Shown in pieces: positions 23,053 to 32,250 of a stretch of DNA of 64,000 bases. Below the pieces are notes generated by a model. It saw only the letters and a list, made by a program, of their open reading frames with translations, was not told the DNA's origin and did no database searches. Each line of letters opens with the position of its first letter. Within the stretch, counting starts at the first letter, position 1. Source of the DNA: Clostridia bacterium (GTDB lineage: Bacteria > Bacillota > Clostridia > Christensenellales > Borkfalkiaceae); the NCBI GenBank assembly GCA_017621155.1, contig JAGATP010000015.1:96456-160455 (forward strand). The letters are read 5' to 3'. The translations under genes and the position numbers were made by a program.

Positions 23053-23642
23053 ATCTTTCTGTACGGATTTGTCTTCTTCTCCCAAAAGAGGGTGGTCTCG
23101 TCGCCGTGTCCGGGATAGACGGGGTAATCCTCCTGCATGGAAAAGAGTTTTCTGAGGCTTGCATACAGGGAAATGGCGCTTCCCGTGGGAAGATCCGTCC
23201 TGCCGACGCTTCCTTCGAACAGCGTGTCCCCCGTAAAGAGCTTGCCGTCGATGAGAAAGCAGCAGCTCCCCTGCGTATGCCCGGGCGTTGCGATAATTGT
23301 TACCTTTTCGCCAAGGAGAAGAATGGTCTCCTCGAGAAAGGTGAAATCGATGCTGAAGGGCTCGATCCCGCCGACTTCCTCGGCAAGGGATGCCCTTCCG
23401 AGCGCGACGGTGCGCTCGGGGTCGTAGCAGCCGACCTTCGCCCCCTCCCTTTGCAGGGCGGCGACGCCGCCGATGTGGTCAAAGTGCCCGTGCGTCAACA
23501 GGACGTAAGCGGGCTTGATTCCCTTGGCGTGGAGAGTTGCCGTCACGTCTCGACCGGGATCGATGACGATTGCGCCCTGTTCGTTCCAAAGGAGATAGGT
23601 GTTGGAGGCAAAGCCCCCTGTTCTGATGCTCTGAAAATTCAT
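23049..23642 (-). CDS. Metallo-beta-lactamase-fold hydrolase (glyoxalase II-like)
   Basis: A 197-residue MBL-fold protein. The metal-binding HxHxDH motif is THGHFDHIGG (about residues 50-59), followed by TPGHTQGS, FTGDTLF and YPGHGDETT. These supply all the usual zinc ligands. It matches the small YqgX/glyoxalase II-like group, which hydrolyses thioesters; the real substrate is unknown. It overlaps the rel stop (23639) and the hemZ start by four bases each, so the three are translationally coupled. The rel-dtd/MBL-hemZ arrangement is common in Firmicutes; no dtd gene is present here. Confidence 0.92.
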   Translation of the reverse strand: MNFQSIRTGGFASNTYLLWNEQGAIVIDPGRDVTATLHAKGIKPAYVLLTHGHFDHIGGVAALQREGAKVGCYDPERTVALGRASLAEEVGGIEPFSIDFTFLEETILLLGEKVTIIATPGHTQGSCCFLIDGKLFTGDTLFEGSVGRTDLPTGSAISLYASLRKLFSMQEDYPVYPGHGDETTLFWEKKTNPYRKI

Positions 23643-25765
23643 ACTCCTGTCATACGGGAGACGTCGTGAATGCGCCTGTCCGCCCTTATTTTACGGATTA
23701 AATCCTCGATGTCCCGCTTGTCCGAAAGGCGAACGGTCACTTCGACAACGGCGCGCTTCGATCGGTCGATTCTGCCGTTGATCGCCATGATGGAGAGCCG
23801 CATTTCGCCGACCACGCCCGATACGATGGTGAGAATGGTCGCCTGATCTTCTCCCACGATGCGGAGATTGCAGTTGTACGCGCCCTTATCGACGTCCACC
23901 CACCAAGCGCGGCGAATGCGGTTACTATCCTCGTTTTTGAGGTTGGGACAGTCCTTTCTGTGGACGACCACCCCTCTGCCGCGGGACACGAAGCCGACGA
24001 TTTCGTCTCCGGGAATGGGAGAACAGCACCCCGCAAACTTGACGAGCAGTCCGTCCATTCCATCGACGAGCACGCCGCCCGCACTCCTTCCCTTGGAAAT
24101 ATCGTGTACGACGGGCTTAGCAACCGTCACCCGATAGTAGTCGATGAGCTTGAAAATGACTTGATTGGTGCTCAGCGCGCCATAGCCGATGGAGGCGAAC
24201 ATCTCCTCCTGCGAGGCGAACGAAAGCCGTTCGGAAAGCTTGGCAAAGCTCTCCGGCGTGAGAAGATCGGAAAGAGAAAATCCCCTCCGCTTTGCCTCCT
24301 GTTCGAGGATGGATTTGCCCGTCCGGATGTTCTCTTCCTTTAAATTTTTCTTGAAGAACTGCCTGATCTTGCCCCGCGCGCCGCTCGATTTGACGAACTT
24401 GAGCCAATCCCACGAAGGGCCCTTTGCGTTGGGGGATGTGATGATTTCCACCACGTCGCCCGTCTGCAAGGTCGAGTTGATGGGGACGATTTTGGAATTG
24501 ACCTTGGCGCCCACGCACTTGTTGCCCACCTCGGAGTGAATGGCGTAGGCGAAGTCCACGGGGGTGGCTTCCACGGGCAGGGAGATGACCTTGCCGTGCG
24601 GCGTAAAGACGAGCAGTTCGTCCGAAAAGAGCTCCGTCTTCATGGATTCCAGAAATTCCTTGGAATCCTTCACGTTGCCCTGCCACTCCATGACTTCCCG
24701 AATCCACGAGAGCTTGTTGTCGAGGTTCGTGCTCTCCGTCCTGTTTTCCTTGTATTTCCAGTGCGCCGCGATGCCGTATTCGGCGGTCTTGTGCATTTCC
24801 TCCGTGCGAATCTGAATTTCGAAGGGCTGACCGAAGGGAGTGACGACAGTCGTATGGAGGGACTGATACATATTCGGCTTGGGGGTTGCGATGTAATCCT
24901 TGATTCTTCCGGGAACGGGCTTCCACTTGTTGTGGATTTTACCGAGCACCTCGTAGCACCGCTCGATGGTGGGGACGATGACGCGCACCGCCGTTAAATC
25001 GTAAATCTGATCGAGGGTCTTGTTCTGTTTGGTCATCTTCTTGTAGATGGAATAGAAGTGCTTGGGTCGCCCGTACACTTCGCCGGAAATGTCCGCTTCC
25101 TTGAGCATTTCGTAAATTTCCGCGACCACGCTCTCGACGAACTTATGCCGTTCGGCGATCTTCTGGTGAATGTTCTCGGAGAGAAAGGCGTACATTTCGG
25201 GGTCGAGGTATTTTAAACACAAATCCTCGAGTTCCACCTTTACCTGCGAAATACCTAGCCTTCCCGCAAGCGGCGCGTAAATTTCGAGCGTCTCCTTTGC
25301 CATGCGGTGCTGGCGCTCCGCCGAAAGGAAGTTCAGCGAGCGCATATTGTGCAGGCGGTCGGCAAGCTTGATGATAATGACGCGGATATCCTTTGCCATA
25401 GCGACGAAGATTTTGCGGAAGTTCTCCGCCTCCTCTTCCTCGTAGGAGTTGAATTTGATCTGTTCGAGCTTGGTGACGCCCAAAACGAGGGTCAAAACCT
25501 CCTCTCCGAACTCCCTTCTGATGTCCGCCTCCGTTGCAGGGGTATCCTCGATGACGTCGTGAAGGAGAGCGGCGGCGATAGTCTGCGCATCGAAGCCGAG
25601 GTCGACGAGAATGTCGGCGACGGCGCAAGGGTGGATAAAGTACGGCTCGCCGGAAGCGCGCTTCTGATTTTCGTGCGCCTTTTCCGAATAGCGATAGGCT
25701 TTGACGAGCATTTCCCGATCAATTCCCTGATAGCTTTCATAGAGTTTTTCAAGCAAGTCCTGCAT
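23639..25765 (-). CDS. rel: Bifunctional (p)ppGpp synthetase/hydrolase
   Basis: A 708-residue long-type Rel/SpoT protein governing the stringent response. Domains in order: HD hydrolase (about 25-180, with AALLHDVIEDT and KLADRLHNMRSL), synthetase (about 215-345, with HFYSIYKKM, DLTAVRVIV, MYQSLHTTV and EIQIRTEEMH), TGS (about 385-445, VFTPHGKVISLP), helical and CC regions (CCSPIPGD, GRGVVVHRKDCPN), and a C-terminal ACT domain (about 635-705). Catalytic motifs of both activities look intact. It begins 3 bp after recJ and runs into the MBL gene, as part of a secD-secF-recJ-rel-MBL-hemZ run. Confidence 0.96.
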   Translation of the reverse strand: MQDLLEKLYESYQGIDREMLVKAYRYSEKAHENQKRASGEPYFIHPCAVADILVDLGFDAQTIAAALLHDVIEDTPATEADIRREFGEEVLTLVLGVTKLEQIKFNSYEEEEAENFRKIFVAMAKDIRVIIIKLADRLHNMRSLNFLSAERQHRMAKETLEIYAPLAGRLGISQVKVELEDLCLKYLDPEMYAFLSENIHQKIAERHKFVESVVAEIYEMLKEADISGEVYGRPKHFYSIYKKMTKQNKTLDQIYDLTAVRVIVPTIERCYEVLGKIHNKWKPVPGRIKDYIATPKPNMYQSLHTTVVTPFGQPFEIQIRTEEMHKTAEYGIAAHWKYKENRTESTNLDNKLSWIREVMEWQGNVKDSKEFLESMKTELFSDELLVFTPHGKVISLPVEATPVDFAYAIHSEVGNKCVGAKVNSKIVPINSTLQTGDVVEIITSPNAKGPSWDWLKFVKSSGARGKIRQFFKKNLKEENIRTGKSILEQEAKRRGFSLSDLLTPESFAKLSERLSFASQEEMFASIGYGALSTNQVIFKLIDYYRVTVAKPVVHDISKGRSAGGVLVDGMDGLLVKFAGCCSPIPGDEIVGFVSRGRGVVVHRKDCPNLKNEDSNRIRRAWWVDVDKGAYNCNLRIVGEDQATILTIVSGVVGEMRLSIMAINGRIDRSKRAVVEVTVRLSDKRDIEDLIRKIRADRRIHDVSRMTGV

Positions 25766-25768
25766 ATA

Positions 25769-28078
25769 TCACCTCTGATTGCGCGCATAGCGATAGACGA
25801 GTGAATCGTTCAGATCCGCCTTCACGCCCCGATAAACGATTGTTTTTCCGTCCTGATAGCCGAGAAGTCCCAGCTCCTCGAACACGACGAGCGCAAAGGC
25901 AAAGGCGTACATATCGTAGCCAAGCCCGCCGCAAGCCCTTGTCACCTCTTCGGTGTCGTTACCGTAGAGATTTGCCGCATTTCTGCGAACGGAGGCAAAA
26001 ATGCCGAGCAAGTAATCTCTGTCCGTCTGCACGGAGGCAGGAAAGGTCATTCCCTTGATATCGGGGTTGACGTATACCTTTTTGCCCTTTAAGCAGGAGA
26101 GGTTGAAATCGGGAGCAAAGTCCAAAAACAAAACGTTGCGATAGTCCGAAAGGTCGGCGTCGGCACAGGGAGACAGGATCACCCGATTGACGGGATTTTT
26201 TTCGGACGGATAAAAGAGATCCGCACGCTCGATGCCGTAAGCGGCAAGGGTGTTCCGCGAGGAAGCAATGAGGCAAGTGCCGTAGACGCACTCTCTTTGA
26301 AGGGAATCGATCTTTTCCTTCATTTCCTCCGTGGAGAGGTATTCCGGCTCGACGTTGACCTTTTTCGCCTTCATGCGGGAAAGATTGTTGACGAACACGG
26401 AGAAATCGCTCTCCTCCCCCGCGCCGCCGTAGCAGACGACTTCGCGGACGAAGCCCTTGATGTACTCTCTCCCCCTGAAATTGGAGACGTTGCACTCGAA
26501 GACGAGGTACTTTTTGACGTCGCTTTCGAGAATTTTCAGCCATTTTGCCCCGTTGAAGTACATGAAATCGATGCAATCGTGCTTGATGGCGATGTGGGGG
26601 GAAAGGGGCTTGACGGGTCTTGCCGAGGAGGCGCCCGCCTTGACCGCAAAGAGCGGTCTTCTGTTCCCCACGCCGAAGGGCTCGAAGGAGAGAAGCTCTT
26701 TAGCAAACACGGGAGAAAATCTGCCTTCTGGCATTTCCGCGATGGGAAGCTTGGGGACGAAATCGTCCGCGGTGTAGTGTTCCGAAATGTAGCGATCGAG
26801 CGCCTCTTCGAGAAGAGGAAAATTCTCCTCCTTGATGTTGATGCCCGCCGCCTGCGCGTGCCCGCCAAACTCCTCGATGTAGGCATCGCACGCCTTTAAG
26901 GCTTCATAGATATTCACCGCCTCGATGCTCCTTGCAGACCCCTTCAAAAGGTCGCCGTTTTTGACGAACAACAGGGTGGGGCGGTTGTATTCCTCGGTGA
27001 GGCGGGCGGCGACGATTCCGATGAAGCCGCTGCTCCAATTCTCTCCCGAGAGCATGATGACGTTTTGATAAGCGCCCTTTTCGCGCAGCATCTCCTTTGC
27101 CTGCGCATAGAGCTCGTCGCAGCTCTTTTGCCGCTCGACGTTATAGGCGTTGAGCTTGACGGCAAGGTCGAAAATTTCCGTCTCCGAGTCCGTGAGGAAG
27201 AGGCGAAGCGCCGCTTTGGCGTCCCCCATTCTGCCCGCCGCGTTGATTCTGGGCGCAATGGTAAAGGCGAGGGACTGCGCCGTTGCTTCTCCGCTCTGTT
27301 TTCCGAGCAGCGCCGCAAGGCAGGGACGCGGCGAAGCGTTGATGCGCTTCAAGCCCTCGAAGACGATGTCGCGATTTTCCCCGAGCAGGGGGACGGAGTC
27401 CGCAACCGTGGCGATGGCGGCGAAATCGAGAAGGGAGTATGCCCGCTCGCCTAAAAGCGCGCACGCGAGCTTGAAGGCAACGCCCGCTCCGCAGAGATTG
27501 TCGTAGGGATAGTCGTCCGCAAGCTTGGGATTGATGCAGACGCAGCCCGGAAGCACTTCGGGGAGGGTGTGATGGTCGGTGACGATCACCTCCGCGCCGC
27601 ATTCTTGAATGTAGCGCACTTCCTTTTCGTTGCTGATGCCGCAGTCTACGGTAATGAAGAGGTCGGGAAGAACCTCGTCGAAAATCTGATCGACCGTCTC
27701 CGCATTTAACCCGTACCCCTCGCTCCGTTCGGGAACGTAGAGATAGGGCGTAATGCCGTACATGGTGAAGGCATAATAGAGAATGCTCAGCGCGCAGATG
27801 CCGTCGGCGTCGTAGTCGCCGAAGATTGCCACCGTGTATTCTTCCGCACGGGCGTTTTGAATGAGTTCTACCGCTTCTTTCATTCCCTTCATGAGAAAGG
27901 GAGAGAGAAAATTCTCTTTCGAAGGGTGCAAAAAGGCACGCACCTTTTCGGGCGTGTCGATCCCCCTCGCATAGAGGATTTTTGCGGCGCTCTCCGTGAG
28001 AGACACCGCCTTTGCAAGCGCTTTCGCCTCCTCTGATTGTCTTTCATCGAGTTCGAACTCGGGAACCAGTTTCTTCAT
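25769..28078 (-). CDS. recJ: Single-stranded-DNA-specific exonuclease RecJ
   Basis: A 769-residue RecJ, a 5'-3' exonuclease used in recombination and repair. The DHH-family motifs are present: FGDYDADGICA, ITVDCGIS and VTDHHTLPE. DHHA1 carries GGHAQAAG near residue 415. An OB-type region and a long C-terminal part found in Firmicutes RecJ follow. The start at 28078 has only a weak Shine-Dalgarno (GCGGAAG). A hairpin with T run precedes it, so expression from the secDF transcript may be partial. Confidence 0.95.
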   Translation of the reverse strand: MKKLVPEFELDERQSEEAKALAKAVSLTESAAKILYARGIDTPEKVRAFLHPSKENFLSPFLMKGMKEAVELIQNARAEEYTVAIFGDYDADGICALSILYYAFTMYGITPYLYVPERSEGYGLNAETVDQIFDEVLPDLFITVDCGISNEKEVRYIQECGAEVIVTDHHTLPEVLPGCVCINPKLADDYPYDNLCGAGVAFKLACALLGERAYSLLDFAAIATVADSVPLLGENRDIVFEGLKRINASPRPCLAALLGKQSGEATAQSLAFTIAPRINAAGRMGDAKAALRLFLTDSETEIFDLAVKLNAYNVERQKSCDELYAQAKEMLREKGAYQNVIMLSGENWSSGFIGIVAARLTEEYNRPTLLFVKNGDLLKGSARSIEAVNIYEALKACDAYIEEFGGHAQAAGINIKEENFPLLEEALDRYISEHYTADDFVPKLPIAEMPEGRFSPVFAKELLSFEPFGVGNRRPLFAVKAGASSARPVKPLSPHIAIKHDCIDFMYFNGAKWLKILESDVKKYLVFECNVSNFRGREYIKGFVREVVCYGGAGEESDFSVFVNNLSRMKAKKVNVEPEYLSTEEMKEKIDSLQRECVYGTCLIASSRNTLAAYGIERADLFYPSEKNPVNRVILSPCADADLSDYRNVLFLDFAPDFNLSCLKGKKVYVNPDIKGMTFPASVQTDRDYLLGIFASVRRNAANLYGNDTEEVTRACGGLGYDMYAFAFALVVFEELGLLGYQDGKTIVYRGVKADLNDSLVYRYARNQR

Positions 28079-28096
28079 ATTCTTCCGCTTACTTGC

Positions 28097-28126
28097 AAAA
28101 AGAGACAGGAATCGTCCCGTCTCTTT
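28097..28126 (-). terminator. Hairpin between secF and recJ
   Basis: Minus strand AAAGAGAC-GGGA / TCCT-GTCTCTTT followed by TTGC, 15 bp after secF. A moderate intrinsic terminator or attenuator inside the block. Confidence 0.7.
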
Positions 28127-28141
28127 GCATTTTTTTGAAAT

Positions 28142-29035
28142 TTAACCTTGATACGTGTAATGTTCTTTTTCCTTGTCCTTCCGATCGACGGGCGCCTTGC
28201 AGAGCGCAAGCAGTGCAGGGGTCAGACAGATGCTTGTAAACGCACAGACGACGACGGCGAGGACAGTGAGGAGAACGGGCCAGACACCCGACCACACGAA
28301 GCCCACGCAGGCGACGAGCGCAAAGGCGAGGGTCAAAAGGCAAGGCTTTTTCGCCTCTTTCCATACGGCAGCAACCGCCTCTTCGGCAGAAAGCTCTTTC
28401 ATCTGAGGGAACGCCTTCCCTGCACGGGAGAAGAGAAGGAGCGCAAGCGTTTGATAAAGACAGAGCGCTGCAATGACGACGACGGAAAGATATTCTCCGA
28501 CGGGGATGCGCGTGATGAGGGCAAGCGCAAGCACGAGCGCAGCAGTCGCTACGCTTCCGACGAGGTTGGGAAGCAGCGTATAAACGCGATAGCGAATGGC
28601 GACGTACACAGCGCCGAGCACGACGATACAGCCGCCGACGATGAGTGCGCGCCAGGCGAACGTGTAGCCGTCCTTGGTATCGGAAGCATGGGCGGCGACG
28701 TAAAATTCGCCGTCGGGATAGGTGGAGCGAAGGTAGGATTCCAGCGCGTCCGCCTTTTGAGCAACGCCCTCTCCGCTGACGGTAATTTCACCCGTCGTCG
28801 TAGAGGTTGCCTTGGAAATGTCCGCCGAAGGGAATTCGCCCTTCAGATAGCTGTCGATTTCCTCTTCGACCTTATCGTTGAGCATGACGTATGAGCCGTA
28901 GGTCAACGTGATGCTCTCCTCTTTTCCGCTCGCGGTATGAAAGCCGATCAAGAAGAAAAGTACCGTTCCCGCCACGGCGAGCACCGCAGTCAGGACAAGA
29001 GAAACTATGGCAGTAAGCTTTGCATTAGTCTTCAT
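28142..29035 (-). CDS. secF: Protein translocase subunit SecF
   Basis: A 297-residue protein with one N-terminal helix (about 8-33), an extracellular segment of ~100 residues, then five closely packed helices (about 127-280) as in SecF. It is shorter and more diverged than the E. coli protein. Identification rests on topology, on overlap with the SecD gene, and on yajC upstream. With SecD it uses the proton-motive force to help release exported proteins. The start ATG follows GGGAGG and overlaps the SecD 3' end by 11 bp. Confidence 0.85.
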   Translation of the reverse strand: MKTNAKLTAIVSLVLTAVLAVAGTVLFFLIGFHTASGKEESITLTYGSYVMLNDKVEEEIDSYLKGEFPSADISKATSTTTGEITVSGEGVAQKADALESYLRSTYPDGEFYVAAHASDTKDGYTFAWRALIVGGCIVVLGAVYVAIRYRVYTLLPNLVGSVATAALVLALALITRIPVGEYLSVVVIAALCLYQTLALLLFSRAGKAFPQMKELSAEEAVAAVWKEAKKPCLLTLAFALVACVGFVWSGVWPVLLTVLAVVVCAFTSICLTPALLALCKAPVDRKDKEKEHYTYQG

Positions 29036-30506
29036 CGTCGATTTCCTCCCTCTTCCAATTGCAGAAGGTGAATTGATTCTTGGCGTGATTCATCATGATA
29101 TGCCAGAAGAATCTCGTCAAAAGAAGGGTACAAACGCCGCTTAACAGGACGCCGACGCCGAACGTGAACGCAAAGAGATGCAGCTCCGTCACGCCGATGA
29201 GCGCGCCGAGAAGCGCAAACACCGCGAGCGCGATGTGCAGCTCAAGCGTAGGATACAGGGATTTTTCATAACCGAGCTTGACAGACGCGGAGATCGTCTT
29301 GCCGAGGTCGAATTCCTTCTTGATTCTCGCAAAAATCGCAAGATTCGTTCCCACCAGAAGCGCCGCGGAGAACAGAACGCCGAGAAGGGACGAAACCGTC
29401 ACGAACAGAGAAGGAACGCTCGCAAGGAGAATGATCATGAGGAGAGCGTAGGTCAAAAAGGCGTAAAGGTGCGCCGCGCCGATGCCGCGATAGACGACGA
29501 TGAAGTAGATCGCCATGGCAAGGGTCAGAACGCCGAGAACGACGAGGAGAATGATCGTCGCGTTCTCGCCGTAGGTTGCCTCCGCGGTATAGACGGAGCC
29601 GACCGTGAACACGAGATCGAAGGTATTGCCCTTGATGACGGAATCGAGGAGAGTGGCAACTGCCTTTGCCTGCTCTTCCGAATTATAGCCGCTGATGAAG
29701 ATGGAGTCCGAGCCGATGGATTCGGAGATGACCATATTCGCAATCGAATTGTCGCCGACGTTGAAATAGATGGAAACGTCCTTCGCCGTCTGCTGTTGCT
29801 GCTGCGTGGGGTTGCCCGATTCATCCGTCGAATTGCTGTTGGCGTTCTCAATGAGCTTGCTCGAGTATTCGACGACCTTTTCGCTGCCCGTTTCCGTCAT
29901 GTCGATCTGAAGGAAGGGCGTATGATCCCTCGTATGAGCGCTCGCGCCCTTGAAGTACTCGGAAATCTTATGATAGCGGTTTGCGCCGAAGCCCTTGACG
30001 CCCGCGCTTTCACCCAAGGAGAAATCCCCTTCATACGAGAACAGATCGAAAATCTGCTCGGGATTCTGCGTGGAAGAAGGAAGGGTGACGCGAATGGTGT
30101 AATCGTCGTAAATCGACACCGTGTATCCCGCAATGCCCATCGTCTCATAGCGATCGGAAATGACGGAAACGGCGCCCGAAAGATCTGAAAGGAATGCGTC
30201 GCCGACCAAGCCGTGCTCGACGTAAAGATCGCCGTGCGCGTCATACTTGTCCGCAAAGGACGCCTTTTTATCCTCGGGAAGGACGTCGTACTGAGATTCG
30301 TACTCTTCCTTGGAAAGAACTCCTTCGGGATAATAGACGGTATAATAGCTCCCGCCCACGTCCGTTCCGAGTCCAACGTTGCTCAAAATGGAATTATAAT
30401 CTTTGACCGTTCCCGGGATGGGGAAGGATACAAAGGTCATAGCGCAAACGACAGCGAGCAAAATGGTAATGAGTACCAGACAAACTGTCGATTTTTTCTT
30501 GCTCAT
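29025..30506 (-). CDS. secD: Protein translocase subunit SecD
   Basis: A 493-residue protein with an N-terminal helix (about 7-27), a large extracytoplasmic domain of about 280 residues, and five or six C-terminal helices (about 320-475). The usual LGLDLxGG region is the diverged NVGLGTDVGGSYYTVY, and SGYNSEEQAKAVATLL fits the end of the P1 head. The start is the ATG at 30506 after GTAGGAGG; the upstream frame to 30587 lies over the promoter. It is the partner of SecF in pulling translocated proteins off SecYEG. Confidence 0.88.
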   Translation of the reverse strand: MSKKKSTVCLVLITILLAVVCAMTFVSFPIPGTVKDYNSILSNVGLGTDVGGSYYTVYYPEGVLSKEEYESQYDVLPEDKKASFADKYDAHGDLYVEHGLVGDAFLSDLSGAVSVISDRYETMGIAGYTVSIYDDYTIRVTLPSSTQNPEQIFDLFSYEGDFSLGESAGVKGFGANRYHKISEYFKGASAHTRDHTPFLQIDMTETGSEKVVEYSSKLIENANSNSTDESGNPTQQQQQTAKDVSIYFNVGDNSIANMVISESIGSDSIFISGYNSEEQAKAVATLLDSVIKGNTFDLVFTVGSVYTAEATYGENATIILLVVLGVLTLAMAIYFIVVYRGIGAAHLYAFLTYALLMIILLASVPSLFVTVSSLLGVLFSAALLVGTNLAIFARIKKEFDLGKTISASVKLGYEKSLYPTLELHIALAVFALLGALIGVTELHLFAFTFGVGVLLSGVCTLLLTRFFWHIMMNHAKNQFTFCNWKREEIDDED

Positions 30507-30558
30507 GAAAAGCCTCCTACTGATTTGGGGAATCCGATGGTGATCGTGTCTCTTATTA

Positions 30559-30587
30559 ATTATAGTAAAAGTTGACCTTTTCGTCAA
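30559..30587 (-). promoter_or_regulatory. Promoter of the secDF-recJ-rel block
   Basis: Minus strand TTGACG (30582-30587), 17 bp, TATAAT (30559-30564), about 52 bp before secD. Confidence 0.85.
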
Positions 30588-30631
30588 GTACTATGGGGTG
30601 GAATTTTGCAATTCTCTGCAAAAAAACGCCC

Positions 30632-31954
30632 TTATTCGCCCAACTTTTTCTGTGCGAGAATGTGCATGGCGCATTCGATCCGTTTTTTCATCATCTCGCA
30701 GGTCATTTGATAGGGAACGTCGATGTCGCGATTGTAGTGGTAGTTGTTCGCATTGCACCCGCCCGAACAGATGAATTTCGCGAAACAATCCTCGCAGCCC
30801 TTTCTCGTAAAGAGGCAGGAGGAGGCAAACCTTTCCCGAATGGAAGGATCGAGTTTTCCTTCAAAGACGTTGCCCATCAAAAAGTCCTTGTCCCCCGCAA
30901 ACTGATGACAGGGATAGATATCGCCGTTCGGCGTAACGGAAAAGTACTCGTTGCCCGCACCGCACGCGGAGACGCGCTTGGAAAGGCAAGGCCCGCCTTC
31001 CAGATCGACGTTGAAATGGAAGAAGTTGAAGCCCTTCCCCTCCGCGTACCGCTTTAAGTATTCGTCGCAGAGTCTGTCATAGCTCTCCTTGACGGCGGGA
31101 AGATCCCCTTCCTTGATTTGCAGGTCGGGAATGTCGGTGACGACGGGTTCCATGGAAATGGAATCGAAGCCCTGATCGGCGAGAAAGAGGACGTCCTTGT
31201 CGAAATCGAGGTTCTTCGCCGTGAACGTTCCGCGCACGTAAAAGTGCTTGTCCCCCCTAAGAGAGACGAAGTTCTTGATTTTGTCGATGACGGCGTCAAA
31301 GCTCCCCTTGCCGTTCACCGTCTTTCTCACGGCGTCGTGCACTTCCTTTCTGCCGTCGATGCTGAGGACGACGTTCTCCATCTCCTCGTTGAGAAAGCGC
31401 ACTGTCTCCTCGTTTAAAAGGAGGGCGTTGGTCGTGGTGGTAAAGAGGAAGCGCTTGCCGCGCTTTGCCGCCTCTTCCTTCGCGTAATAGACGGTCTCCT
31501 TGATGACGGAAAGGTTCATCAGCGGCTCTCCGCCGAAGAAGTCCACCTCCAGCACCTTTCTGTCTCCGCTGTTTGCGATGAGAAAATCGATTGCCCGCTT
31601 GGCAGTATCGAGGCTCATCATCTCGCGGGCGGAATGATACGCCCCTTCGTCGGCAAAACAATACCTGCAACGAAGGTTGCAGTCGTGGCAGATATGCAGA
31701 CAGAGCGCCTTGACGTACTTGCTCTTGGGAGGATAGAGTTTGACCTCCTCTTTGTAGAGAAGCTCCTCTTTGACGAGAGAGGCGATGTCCCCTTCGATTT
31801 CTCTGATCTTTTCGGGGGAGAGTGCGGAAAGGTCAACGGTTTGCCCTTCCTTGGCGCGGAGATAATCCGCCGTTTCACGATCCGCCATGTGAAGCGCGCC
31901 GCTTCCCGTATCGTAAACGTAATGGTTGTCCTGATAGTCAAAAATATGGATCAT
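30632..31954 (-). CDS. scfB: SCIFF peptide maturase (radical SAM/SPASM thioether-forming enzyme)
   Basis: A 440-residue SPASM radical SAM enzyme. A ~90-residue N-terminal region with a PqqD-like peptide-recognition look leads to the core motif CHDCNLRCRYCF, whose last three Cys bind the SAM cluster, and FFGGEPLMN. The C-terminal third has the SPASM cysteines (CLSKR-ACGAG, YPCHQFAG, CEDCFAKFICSGGC). Length, motifs and the SCIFF precursor gene directly upstream identify it as the maturase that links Cys to Thr in the precursor. The start is the ATG at 31954; the longer frame runs through the precursor gene. It has a poor ribosome site. Confidence 0.94.
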   Translation of the reverse strand: MIHIFDYQDNHYVYDTGSGALHMADRETADYLRAKEGQTVDLSALSPEKIREIEGDIASLVKEELLYKEEVKLYPPKSKYVKALCLHICHDCNLRCRYCFADEGAYHSAREMMSLDTAKRAIDFLIANSGDRKVLEVDFFGGEPLMNLSVIKETVYYAKEEAAKRGKRFLFTTTTNALLLNEETVRFLNEEMENVVLSIDGRKEVHDAVRKTVNGKGSFDAVIDKIKNFVSLRGDKHFYVRGTFTAKNLDFDKDVLFLADQGFDSISMEPVVTDIPDLQIKEGDLPAVKESYDRLCDEYLKRYAEGKGFNFFHFNVDLEGGPCLSKRVSACGAGNEYFSVTPNGDIYPCHQFAGDKDFLMGNVFEGKLDPSIRERFASSCLFTRKGCEDCFAKFICSGGCNANNYHYNRDIDVPYQMTCEMMKKRIECAMHILAQKKLGE

Positions 31955-31972
31955 GCTTTTTCTACTTGAAAA

Positions 31973-31997
31973 AACCGCCGTGCCGGAGCAGGCGGTT
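31973..31997 (-). terminator. Attenuator-like terminator between scfA and scfB
   Basis: Minus strand AACCGCC / GGCGGTT with an 11-nt loop, followed by a T run. It should let the short precursor be made in excess over the maturase. Confidence 0.8.
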
Positions 31998-32013
31998 TCT
32001 TCTACCTTATGCT

Positions 32014-32169
32014 TTACTTTCTCTTTTCGATTTTTTCTTCTCTGGTCACTCTTTCGCAGCTTTGATTTCCTACCGTGCAGCTCGTTTTGCAAGCGGACTG
32101 GCAGGTGCTTCTGCATTCACCGCAACCGGTCACTTTTCTGTTCATGGGTTTTGCAATCGTCTTTATCAT
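32014..32169 (-). CDS. scfA: SCIFF (six-cysteines-in-forty-five) ribosomal peptide precursor
   Basis: A 51-residue peptide read directly from the minus strand. It starts MIKTIAKPMN and ends EKIEKRK. Its six cysteines fall at residues 16, 19, 23, 27, 31 and 38 in the pattern GCGEC-STCQSACKTSCTVGNQSC, the SCIFF hallmark. SCIFF peptides are near-universal in Clostridia and are cross-linked by ScfB; their function is unknown. The start ATG follows GAGGTG, and TTGCAT-17-TATAAT lies upstream. It sits between the TIGR04086-like gene and scfB, a typical clostridial order. Confidence 0.95.
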   Translation of the reverse strand: MIKTIAKPMNRKVTGCGECRSTCQSACKTSCTVGNQSCERVTREEKIEKRK

Positions 32170-32202
32170 AATGCGACACCTCGTTTGAATTGGTTTTTCT
32201 TT

Positions 32203-32231
32203 ATTATAGAGGATATCGTGAAAAAATGCAA
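32203..32231 (-). promoter_or_regulatory. scfA promoter
   Basis: Minus strand TTGCAT (32226-32231), 17-bp spacer, TATAAT (32203-32208), 33 bp before the scfA start. Confidence 0.8.
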
Positions 32232-32250
32232 GCGTTTTTCGGGGATAAGA

